64,000 bases of DNA from Selenomonas sp. AB3002 (GTDB lineage: Bacteria; Bacillota; Negativicutes; Selenomonadales; Selenomonadaceae): NCBI RefSeq assembly GCF_000702545.1, contig NZ_JNIO01000007.1:284106-348105 (forward strand), written 5' to 3'. The notes beneath the pieces are model-generated. The model was not told the DNA's origin. It saw nothing but the letters and a program-made list of their open reading frames with translations, and did not search any database. Positions 54,854-62,172 of the stretch are shown one piece after another (position 1 is the first letter of the stretch; each line of letters begins with the position of its first letter). The position numbers and the translations under genes were made by a program.

Positions 54854-56323
54854 ATGAGATATAGATTTGGCCGTATTTTTGCGGTGACTGTCGCTTTGAT
54901 GCTTTTGCTTGAGAGCTTTGCTCTGGCGGCTGGCGCCCGTCTTTCCGGCATTCGCTTCCACAGCGGCAGCAAGCATGACCGGATTGTGTTTGATCTTTCC
55001 CAGCTGCCGAAGTATGAAGCGAGCCTGAGTGCTGATGGCAGGGAACTTACCCTTGATATGTCTGACGTCTCAGCCAGCGGTATTGCCCGGGCGAACTTCC
55101 ACGGCTCCCGCATACAGGCGGTGAAGTACCAGATGGATGGGGACATGGTCAGAGTCACTTTGTCCCTGAAGGAGGGCATGACCTACAAGGTTGAGTCTCT
55201 CAGGAACCCCAGCCGCCTGCTGGTGGATGTGCTGCCGGGGAAGTCAAGTCCTGCGGCCAGTTCTGAGAAGGTCAAGCTTAACCCCATCAGGGTAAAGCCT
55301 GCCAATCCTTACGGCGTTCCAGGGCTGGAAAAGGACGAAGTTGCTCCCGGCCTTACCCGCATCAAGTACAGTTACAACGATGAGGACGGCAAGGTCACGG
55401 CTTATTTCGTGGAGGCTGATAACAACAGGTACAAAGTGAAGCCCGCCCTGGCACGGGGCAGGGTGCCGGGACGGGAGACCGTCAGCGGCATCTCTGACCG
55501 CTATCAGGCACTGGCCGCAGTGAACGCCTCTTACTTTGCCCTGTCAGGTGATATCCTGGGGGTCACGAGGATTGATGGCCTGATGGCTGGCACCACCTAC
55601 ATCACCCGCAGCGCTTTCGGCCTGACCTCTCAGGGCAAGCCGGTCTTTGGCAAGATCGACTACAATGGCCAGGTGAAGCTGGGCAGCATTTCCCAGGGGG
55701 TTTCCGGGGTGGACTGCGAGCGTGGGGAAAACAACCTCATCATCTACAACCGGGCTTATGGCAGCCGCACCGGCACCAATGAGTATGGTGTAGAGTACGT
55801 GGTGCGTGGCGGCAAGGTCACCGCTATCAACGAAAAGGGCAACAGCGCCATTCCCGCTGATGGCTGTGTCATTTCCGTACACGGCACAGCGGCCAGCTAT
55901 TTCGCTCCCGTGAAGGTGGGGGACCCCGCTGTGATCACGGAAAATCTTGGCACCCAGTGGAATAACTGCCCGGATATCCTGGGGGTGGGACCCCGCCTGC
56001 TGACTTCCGGCAAGGTCACCGTAACTGCCGCCGAGGAGGAGTTCCCTGGTGACATCCGCTACGGCAGGGCCCCCAGAAGTGCCGTGGGCGTTACCAAGGA
56101 TGGCCATTTCCTGCTGGGCGTGGTGGACGGCCGTCAGGCCGTGAGCCATGGCCTGACCCTCACGGAGTGGGCCTATCTCATGAAAAAGATGGGCGCTGTG
56201 GACGCCATCAACTTCGACGGCGGCGGCTCCAGCGAATTGGTGGTAGGAGGAGAAATCCAGAACTCCCCATCCGATGGTCAGGAAAGGCCGGTTGGTACTG
56301 CGCTGATGGTGGTAAACAAGTAA
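54854..56323 (+). CDS. Exported AMIN-like plus phosphodiester glycosidase (NAGPA) protein
   Basis: A 489-residue exported protein with a signal peptide (IFAVTVALMLLLESFALAAG). An N-terminal AMIN-like beta domain (about 28-130: FDLSQLPKYEASLSADGREL, SRLLVDVLPG) precedes a NAGPA/DUF2233 domain (about 190-489) with ALAAVNASYF, RSAVGVTKDGHFLLGVVDGR and INFDGGGSSELVV. AMIN domains bind peptidoglycan; NAGPA domains split GlcNAc-1-phosphodiester bonds. Together they suggest a wall-bound enzyme acting on phosphodiester-linked glycans. The ATG at 54854 is best spaced from AGGAGG. It lies after the flagellar genes but behind a terminator. Confidence 0.87.
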   Translation: MRYRFGRIFAVTVALMLLLESFALAAGARLSGIRFHSGSKHDRIVFDLSQLPKYEASLSADGRELTLDMSDVSASGIARANFHGSRIQAVKYQMDGDMVRVTLSLKEGMTYKVESLRNPSRLLVDVLPGKSSPAASSEKVKLNPIRVKPANPYGVPGLEKDEVAPGLTRIKYSYNDEDGKVTAYFVEADNNRYKVKPALARGRVPGRETVSGISDRYQALAAVNASYFALSGDILGVTRIDGLMAGTTYITRSAFGLTSQGKPVFGKIDYNGQVKLGSISQGVSGVDCERGENNLIIYNRAYGSRTGTNEYGVEYVVRGGKVTAINEKGNSAIPADGCVISVHGTAASYFAPVKVGDPAVITENLGTQWNNCPDILGVGPRLLTSGKVTVTAAEEEFPGDIRYGRAPRSAVGVTKDGHFLLGVVDGRQAVSHGLTLTEWAYLMKKMGAVDAINFDGGGSSELVVGGEIQNSPSDGQERPVGTALMVVNK

Positions 56324-56340
56324 GCCATAGATCATAAATG

Positions 56341-56398
56341 AATAAAGAGAAACTCGCTTCTGCAAGCTGTGGCTGGCAGAAGCGAGTTTCTCTTTATT
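56341..56398. terminator. Very long perfect terminator hairpin
   Basis: A 23-bp perfect stem beginning AATAAAGAGAAACTCGC and ending in its complement TTTCTCTTTATT, with A- and T-rich flanks on both strands. Confidence 0.88.
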
Positions 56399-56409
56399 TG
56401 TATGTGTCT

Positions 56410-57010
56410 CAAACTTCCCACATAAAAAATACTAACAGCTCCTTGAAAACCGTATATCTCAAGAGATAAAATCCTCAGGCCGCCTGCAATAGACGCTGCA
56501 TGGACTCTGGCAGTTTGGAATGACAAAGCAGTCATCACGATTCTCGGAGGTCAGATCGCGGAGATGCCCGTTGATAATCCTCGCAGAAAGGAGCGTGGTA
56601 AAGCGAAGCCAGTTGGTGCGCGGGCTCATGAGGAAACGATAGCAGGTGTTCTTTGAAAAGCCATCATGAATCTTCCCCAGCTTGTTCTGCATATAGAAGC
56701 TCCCCATGCGGAAGACATTTGTAAGCGTGTAAGTGAACAGAGCTTTGACAGGAACCCCCTTGAGCTTTGTGCCTCCACAATTGCTCAAAAGGCTGATTAC
56801 CCCATAGGCAGTGAGAAAGTTCAAGATGGAAGCAGAAACGTTCTTTTCATCGGCGGATTCAAGTGATACAATAGACATGGCGTAAAACCTCCTTGGATAA
56901 TGGTTTGTTTGCACTTCTATTGTACCAAGTTTTGAGGCTTTGCGCCTTTTTTATCTTCTGAGATATACAGTTTTCAAGGATCTACGCCTGTTATAGGTGT
57001 GGGAAGTTTG
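56410..57010. mobile_element. Internally deleted IS4-type element with both terminal inverted repeats
   Basis: Left end CAAACTTCCCACA (56410) and right end TGTGGGAAGTTTG (to 57010) are inverted repeats. Inside them, CTTGAAAAC-GTATATCTCA followed by GATAAAA is also mirrored at both ends. The 601-bp body carries only the first part of a transposase gene on the minus strand. Its right end lies 5 bp from the stop codon of the dehydrogenase gene at 57016. Confidence 0.85.
56459..56914 (-). pseudogene. N-terminal fragment of an IS4-family transposase
   Basis: The 151-residue frame (RRFYAMSIVSLESADEKNVS; TNVFRMGSFYMQNKLGKIHDGF; NTCYRFLMSPRTNWLRFTTLL) matches the N terminus of IS4-superfamily transposases that continue FVIDDS with the first catalytic Asp. 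Here the frame turns into unrelated sequence right after CFVI, so the whole DDE catalytic domain is gone. Confidence 0.8.
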
Positions 57011-57015
57011 AGGCA

Positions 57016-58083
57016 TTATTTTCTTTGCAGTATTTCCATGATGGCTTCGCCAATCTCATTTGTCTTGGCTGTGCCCCCCAGGTCCGGGGTCAGGCATTTC
57101 TTCTCCAGGAGCAGGGTCTCGATGGCGGAGATGACCTTCTCTCCCCACTCAGGCTGGCCCAGGAAGTCCAGCATCTGGCTGACGCTCCAGATGGCGGCCA
57201 GGGGATTCGCCAGGCCCTTGCCTGCGATGTCCGGGGCGCTGCCGTGGATGGGCTCGAACATGCTGGGGTATTTGCGCTCGGGGTTGAGGTTGGCACCTGC
57301 AGCAAGGCCCATGCCACCGGCGATGGCTGCCCCCAGGTCTGTGAGGATATCGCCAAAGAGATTGCTGGTGACTACAATCTGGAAGCGTTTGGGATTCTTG
57401 ACAAAGAACATACTGGCAGCATCCACCATGAGACTGGAGGTGGGCACCTCAGGGTATTCCTTGCCCACCTGGGCGAAGATCTCATTCCAGAACACCATGG
57501 AGTAGCCCAGGGCATTGGCCTTGCTGATATTGGTGAGGCTCTTGCCTTCTTTCTTTGCCAGCTCGTAGGCGTAGCGGATTACCCGCTCGCAGCCCTTGCG
57601 GGAGAAAACTCCTGTCTGGAGAGCTGTTTCCTGCTCAGTGCCGGGGAAGAGGCGGCAGCCCACGTTGGCATACTCACCCTCGCTGTTCTCCCGCACCACC
57701 GTCATGTCGATATCTGACTCGCTGACATCCTTCAGGGGGCAGGGAGCACCCCGAAGGAGCTTCACAGGCCGCAGGTTGATGTACTGGTCAAAGCCCTTGC
57801 GAATCTTCAGGAGCAGTCCCTGCAGGGAAACATCGTCCGGCACCCCGGGATAGCCCACGGCGCCCAGGTAGATGGCATCGAAGCTTTTCAGCTGCGAAAG
57901 GCCGCTTTCGGGCATCATCCTGCCTTCCCGCAGGTAATATTCGCACCCCCAGGGAAAGTCCGTGAACTCCACTTCAAAGCCGCCGTCGATTTTGGCAATG
58001 CCCGAGAGCACTTTCTTGCCTTCCTCAATGACTTCCGGCCCAATGCCATCCCCGGCAATTACGGCAATCTTGTATTTCTGCAT
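57016..58083 (-). CDS. Tartrate/D-malate dehydrogenase-type enzyme (isopropylmalate dehydrogenase superfamily)
   Basis: A 355-residue beta-decarboxylating dehydrogenase. It starts YKIAVIAGDGIGPEVIEEGK and shows LRPVKLLRG, TVVRENSEGEYANVG, NISKANALGYSMVFWNE (catalytic Lys), DAASMFFVKNP, TSNLFGDILTDLGAA and EPIHGSAPDIAGKG. The RENSEGEY loop and FDQYINLRPVKLL favour the tartrate/D-malate dehydrogenase branch over LeuB. It would give pyruvate or oxaloglycolate products with NAD. It is isolated from leucine genes. Start at MQKYKI, after AAAGGATG. Confidence 0.85.
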   Translation of the reverse strand: MQKYKIAVIAGDGIGPEVIEEGKKVLSGIAKIDGGFEVEFTDFPWGCEYYLREGRMMPESGLSQLKSFDAIYLGAVGYPGVPDDVSLQGLLLKIRKGFDQYINLRPVKLLRGAPCPLKDVSESDIDMTVVRENSEGEYANVGCRLFPGTEQETALQTGVFSRKGCERVIRYAYELAKKEGKSLTNISKANALGYSMVFWNEIFAQVGKEYPEVPTSSLMVDAASMFFVKNPKRFQIVVTSNLFGDILTDLGAAIAGGMGLAAGANLNPERKYPSMFEPIHGSAPDIAGKGLANPLAAIWSVSQMLDFLGQPEWGEKVISAIETLLLEKKCLTPDLGGTAKTNEIGEAIMEILQRK

Positions 58084-58163
58084 GGCAAACATCCTTTCTT
58101 GCTGGTGATAATCTTATTATACTACCTTCGCTGTCCGTGGCTAGATTCCTTCAATGAAAAAAA

Positions 58164-58208
58164 GGGGCTGTTGCACGTAATCCAAACGTGCAGCAGCCTC
58201 ATTTTTTA
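58164..58208 (+). terminator. Terminator-like hairpin at the IS left end
   Basis: GGCTGTTGCACGT/ACGTGCAGCAGCC stem followed by TCATTTTTT. It would stop outside transcription from entering the transposase gene, a common IS feature. Confidence 0.7.
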
Positions 58209-58264
58209 TGCAAAAAGATAATCCCGGGACATTCAAGCCCCGGGATTAGGTGTAGAATTTAGGT

Positions 58265-59890
58265 ATGCAAAAACCAAATTCACAGAAAGAGTATACGTCT
58301 TTAGGAGAGAATTATCAACTGTTTCTCCCCTTAAATCTTGAATTTCAGGTTAGCAAAGATGACCCCGTCCGCCTGCTTCGCCACTGCATTGGAGGTATGG
58401 ATATAAAGTCACTGGAGGAGACCTATCAAAGGATAGATCGAAATCTGGCGTCGCCCAGGCAGATGCTGGCCATCCTTGTTTATGCCGGAATGAACCATAT
58501 TTTCAGCTCACGCAGGATCGAGACTGCCTGCCGAAGGGACATCAACTTCATGTACCTGCTGGAAGGCAAGCCGGCCCCTGACCATGTTACCATCTCAAGA
58601 TTCCGTTCCAAACATCTGGCCCCCTGCATCAAGGAACTGTTTGCCCAGATGGACTTCCTGCTTGAACAGTTCGGTGTCATTTCCCTTAAAGACATCTTCA
58701 TTGACGGAACAAAGATTGAGTCTTTCTCCAACAAGTATAAATTTGTCTGGAAGAAGGCTGTCCTTAAAAACAAAGCCAAGCTCATGGCAAAGCTTCCTGC
58801 CTTTGTCAGCAAAGCCAGGGAAGCGTTCACGCTTTCTCTGCATTACGGCGATGAAATCCATGTCAGGCACCTCAAAAAGCTCCGCCGCAAGCTCAAGGCA
58901 TGCCAGAAGGCGCAGGACATCATCTTCGTCAAGGGAACGGGCAAGCGCAAGACTGCCCTGCAGAAAACAATGGAGCAGCTGGACGAGTTCATTGCCCGGC
59001 TCAAAAAATACAATACATATCTGCACATTCTAGGCAACCGCAATAGCTTTGCCAAGACAGACACGGATGCCACCTTCATGCGCATGAAGGAAGATGCCAT
59101 GAAGAACGGCCAGCTTAAGCCCGCCTACAACATCCAGTGCGGTACGGACTCTGAATTCATCACATGGGCATCGGTCGGTCCCCAGCCTACAGATACAACC
59201 ACACTCATTCCTTTCCTTCAGGATATGGAGAAACATCTGCAGCGCCGCTATCCCAATGTGGTTGCGGATGCAGGATACGAAAGCGAAGAGAACTACCTCT
59301 ATCTTGAGACCAACGGGCAGCGCGCCTTCATAAAGCCCAGCAATTATGAGAAGAGCAAGACAAGAAAATGGAAAAAGGATATCGGGCGCAGGGAGAATAT
59401 GACCTATCTGCCAGAAGAAGATGCCTATTTATGCGCCCAGGGCAGGAAGCTTGCAGCTGCAAAGGAATTCGTACGCAGCAGCCGGACAGGATTCAAAAGA
59501 AATATAACCCTTTACAGTTCTGCGGATTGCGGCAATTGCCCGCTGAAGAGCCAGTGCATACACGGAAACCATTGCAAGACCCCGCTGGAGGAGAGAACCA
59601 AGCACTTTGAAGTATCCAAACAGTTTCTGCGCCAACGTCAGGAAGATTTGGAACGTATAACCTCAAAAGAAGGAGTACAACTGCGCATAAACCGAAGCAT
59701 ACAGGCAGAAGGTGCATTTGCAATGATGAAGGCGGACATGAATTTCCGAAGGTTCCTGAGCCGCGGCACAGCAAATGTCCTTGTTGAGATCATGCTGGTG
59801 GCTATGGCTTACAATATTCAAAAGCTGCACTGCAAAATCCAGTCAGACAGAGCAGGCCAGCACCTGTTCCCTGTGAATAACGCAGCCTGA
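58265..59890 (+). CDS. IS1182-family transposase, complete
   Basis: A 541-residue protein. The N-terminal DUF772 region (NQLFLPLN-like start, LASPRQMLAILVYAGMNHIF, DHVTISRFRSKHL) leads to the DDE core: first Asp in IFIDGTKIESFSNKYK, second in VVADAGYESEENY, Glu in SIQAEGAFAMMKADMNFRR, and a Cys cluster CGNCPLKSQC. Codon use is AT-richer than the surrounding genes. Probably active, given the identical second copy at the window start. Confidence 0.94.
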   Translation: MQKPNSQKEYTSLGENYQLFLPLNLEFQVSKDDPVRLLRHCIGGMDIKSLEETYQRIDRNLASPRQMLAILVYAGMNHIFSSRRIETACRRDINFMYLLEGKPAPDHVTISRFRSKHLAPCIKELFAQMDFLLEQFGVISLKDIFIDGTKIESFSNKYKFVWKKAVLKNKAKLMAKLPAFVSKAREAFTLSLHYGDEIHVRHLKKLRRKLKACQKAQDIIFVKGTGKRKTALQKTMEQLDEFIARLKKYNTYLHILGNRNSFAKTDTDATFMRMKEDAMKNGQLKPAYNIQCGTDSEFITWASVGPQPTDTTTLIPFLQDMEKHLQRRYPNVVADAGYESEENYLYLETNGQRAFIKPSNYEKSKTRKWKKDIGRRENMTYLPEEDAYLCAQGRKLAAAKEFVRSSRTGFKRNITLYSSADCGNCPLKSQCIHGNHCKTPLEERTKHFEVSKQFLRQRQEDLERITSKEGVQLRINRSIQAEGAFAMMKADMNFRRFLSRGTANVLVEIMLVAMAYNIQKLHCKIQSDRAGQHLFPVNNAA

Positions 59891-60044
59891 ATACAAAATA
59901 AGAGCACAAGAAAAAAGGCGATTTTTAGACCGCCTGGTATCTTGTGCTCATTTTTAGTGGATTTTACAACGAATAGGAACTTCTTATACATCAACAAGGA
60001 AAAGGGGCTGTGCATAAGTGGAATTACACTCATGCAACAGCCCC

Positions 60045-60322
60045 GAAGGATAAGGGGGGAATTGAAAAATGGGGAAGGGAAATTGATTATCTTCGTTTAT
60101 TATTATATCAATGTTTGGGTAAGTGTTACTGCATAATATTGTTTATTTTAGGTAAAATTACCCTTGCGGAGCTTGATGTTTGGTGTTTTATGGGCACGTT
60201 CCTATAAAATCTTGCGGTGAGGATTTTTTTGAGCAAAAAGCTATCAGGGGGCAGGAATAAAGGCAGAGGATGGCGAAGCTGAAAGACAGGTAGTGTATGG
60301 TATATTAGAGGAGGCAAAGCTT
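60045..60322. other. Intergenic region upstream of rubrerythrin
   Basis: No gene seen. A/T-rich to about 60200, which should hold the rubrerythrin promoter. A variant of the GGCAGGAAT...TGGCGAA motif lies at 60251-60281, about 45 nt before the rubrerythrin start, followed by GAGGAGG. Confidence 0.5.
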
Positions 60323-60859
60323 ATGAGCAAATATGCAGGCACCCAGACCGAGAAGAATTTGGAAGCGGCCTTTGCAGGCGAATCCCAGGCCAGGAACAAG
60401 TATACCTATTTTGCATCCAAGGCCAAGAAGGAAGGCTTCGAGCAGATTGCGGCCCTCTTTTTGAAGACGGCTGACAATGAGAAGGAACACGCCAAGATGT
60501 GGTTCAAGGAGTTGGAAGGCATTGGCGACACCAAGGCCAACCTGCTCGCTGCCGCTGAGGGCGAGAACTACGAGTGGACGGATATGTATGACGGCTTCGC
60601 CAAGACCGCCGAGGAAGAGGGCTTCAAGGAGCTGGCTGCCAAGTTCCGCCTGGTAGCTGCCATCGAGAAGCACCATGAGGAGCGCTACAGGAAGCTCCTG
60701 CAGAACGTGGAAATGCAGGAAGTCTTCCAGAAGAGCGAGGTCAAGATGTGGGAGTGTCGCAACTGCGGCCATATCGTGGTGGGCACCAAGGCTCCCGAAA
60801 TCTGCCCCACCTGCGCTCATCCCAAGAGTTACTTTGAAATCAGCGAAGTCAATTATTGA
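60323..60859 (+). CDS. rbr: Rubrerythrin
   Basis: A 178-residue protein. The ferritin-like diiron domain carries the Glu ligands in [29 protein letters not shown] and [12 protein letters not shown]. The C-terminal rubredoxin domain has [20 protein letters not shown]. It reduces hydrogen peroxide in anaerobes. I start at MSKYAG (GAGGAGG upstream). Single gene closed by a strong terminator. Confidence 0.96.
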   Translation: MSKYAGTQTEKNLEAAFAGESQARNKYTYFASKAKKEGFEQIAALFLKTADNEKEHAKMWFKELEGIGDTKANLLAAAEGENYEWTDMYDGFAKTAEEEGFKELAAKFRLVAAIEKHHEERYRKLLQNVEMQEVFQKSEVKMWECRNCGHIVVGTKAPEICPTCAHPKSYFEISEVNY

Positions 60860-60877
60860 AGCTGACTGGACAGGCAG

Positions 60878-60918
60878 GCACCGCAAGGCTGGCAAAGCGC
60901 CCCTTGCGGTGCTTTTTT
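60878..60918 (+). terminator. Terminator of rubrerythrin gene
   Basis: GCACCGCAAGG and CCTTGCGGTGC form a perfect stem, followed by TTTTTT. Confidence 0.9.
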
Positions 60919-60995
60919 GTAGACAAAAGACGGTGGCGGCGTTATAATCTAGTGTCAAAACATCAACAATAATGAAGTAAAGGAGTATCTTTTCC

Positions 60996-62102
60996 GTGCC
61001 TGTCTATCATGCTTTCCGCCGTTATCCCGATCTGTTTCTGGCGGGGCTCTTTGCCCTGGGGGCGGGGTGCCTTGCACCCCCTGCTCCCGCGGAAGTCCTG
61101 GCCTGCCTCAATCTTCCCCTGCTGGGTTTGCTGCTGTTCCTCATGAGCATTGTGGCGGGGCTCAGGCAGAGCGGTTTCTTTGCCGCACTCTTTCAGCGGC
61201 TGTTCAAAGGGCGCAATTCCGGGCGCAGTCTCTCACGGTTCTTCATCTTCAGCTGCTATTTTTCCTCTATGCTCATCACCAATGATGTGGCCCTGATCGT
61301 CTTTGTGCCTCTGGCCATCATGACCTTCACGGAGGCCCGGCGCATCAGGCTTATCGTGCCCACGGTTTGCTGGCAGACCATAGCAGCGAACCTGGGCAGT
61401 ATGCTGACTCCGGTGGGCAACCCCCAGAATCTCTTCATCTATTCCCATTACGGGCTTTCCCCTTGGGACTTTTTCGCTGTCACCGCCCCGGTGGTAATCA
61501 TAAGCGGCGTGGTAATCTATCTGGCCACCTTCACCCTGCCTGAGGTGGAAGTGGAATTGAGCAGCCAGGCGGAAGAGGGGCTGCCCTGGAAAAAGATTGC
61601 GCCCCTGTTGGTGCTGTTCCTGCTCTGCCTCCTCCATGTGCTGCACCTGCTGGACTTCACTCTGCTGGCTGTGCTGGTCCTGCCGGGGCTGCTCCTGCTT
61701 GACAGGCGCTTGCTCCTGGAGGCTGATTTCAAGCTTTTGTTGCTCTTCGCCCTGCTCTTCATCGGGGTGGGCAGCCTGAGCCATCTGGAGGCGCTGACCT
61801 CAAAGGCGGCCAGCCTTCTCACGGGACATGAGTTCTGGGTGTCCCTGATCCTGAGCCAGGTTCTCAGCAATGTACCCGCCACCGTCCTGCTGTCCGGCTG
61901 TACGGAGGCCTATGTGCCCCTGCTCCTGGGCGTGAATATCGGTGGCCTGGGCACCATCATTGCCTCTATGGCCAGCGTTATTTCCTTCAAGGCCTACCTG
62001 GGCACCCGTTTCAGCAGGCCCGGTTATTACCTGCTGACCTTCACTGGCAGCAACCTGCTGGTGCTGGCGCTGCTGCTGGGGTATTACAAGCTTTATGTGT
62101 AA
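60996..62102 (+). CDS. SLC13/ArsB-type anion permease
   Basis: A 368-residue membrane protein with about ten helices in two repeats. MLITNDVALIVFVPLAIMTF (about 88-107) and LSNVPATVLLSG (about 285) are the two half-site hairpins of the ion-transporter superfamily (ArsB, NhaD, CitMHS, SLC13). It is shorter than most members (about 420). The ion cannot be told. GTG start at 60996, preceded by AAGGAG. Confidence 0.8.
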   Translation: MPVYHAFRRYPDLFLAGLFALGAGCLAPPAPAEVLACLNLPLLGLLLFLMSIVAGLRQSGFFAALFQRLFKGRNSGRSLSRFFIFSCYFSSMLITNDVALIVFVPLAIMTFTEARRIRLIVPTVCWQTIAANLGSMLTPVGNPQNLFIYSHYGLSPWDFFAVTAPVVIISGVVIYLATFTLPEVEVELSSQAEEGLPWKKIAPLLVLFLLCLLHVLHLLDFTLLAVLVLPGLLLLDRRLLLEADFKLLLLFALLFIGVGSLSHLEALTSKAASLLTGHEFWVSLILSQVLSNVPATVLLSGCTEAYVPLLLGVNIGGLGTIIASMASVISFKAYLGTRFSRPGYYLLTFTGSNLLVLALLLGYYKLYV

Positions 62103-62132
62103 TGTCCTTCTGGGAATCTTACCTATACTTCA

Positions 62133-62172
62133 CAAAAAAATCGGCTGCGCCAACTGCACAGCCGATTTTTTG
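62133..62172. terminator. Bidirectional terminator
   Basis: AAAAAATCGGCTG and CAGCCGATTTTTT form a stem with A- and T-runs, between convergent genes. Confidence 0.88.

Larger units (their letters stand above)
58164..60044 (+). mobile_element. Complete IS1182-family insertion sequence
   Basis: 1881 bp. Ends GGGGCTGTTGCA (58164) and TGCAACAGCCCC (to 60044) are perfect 12-bp inverted repeats. Each end also folds on itself: GGCTGTTGCACGT with ACGTGCAGCAGCC at the left, GGGGCTG.TGCAT with ATGCAACAGCCCC at the right. One transposase gene. No target duplication is visible; TCCTTC on the left flank and GAAGGA on the right flank are inverted repeats, so it may have entered a hairpin loop. The part from 59264 is identical to 1-781. 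Confidence 0.93.

Noticed and set aside
60010..60207. Short frames across the IS right end and the rubrerythrin upstream region
   Set aside because: They start inside the IS terminal hairpin, have no ribosome site and no recognisable product.
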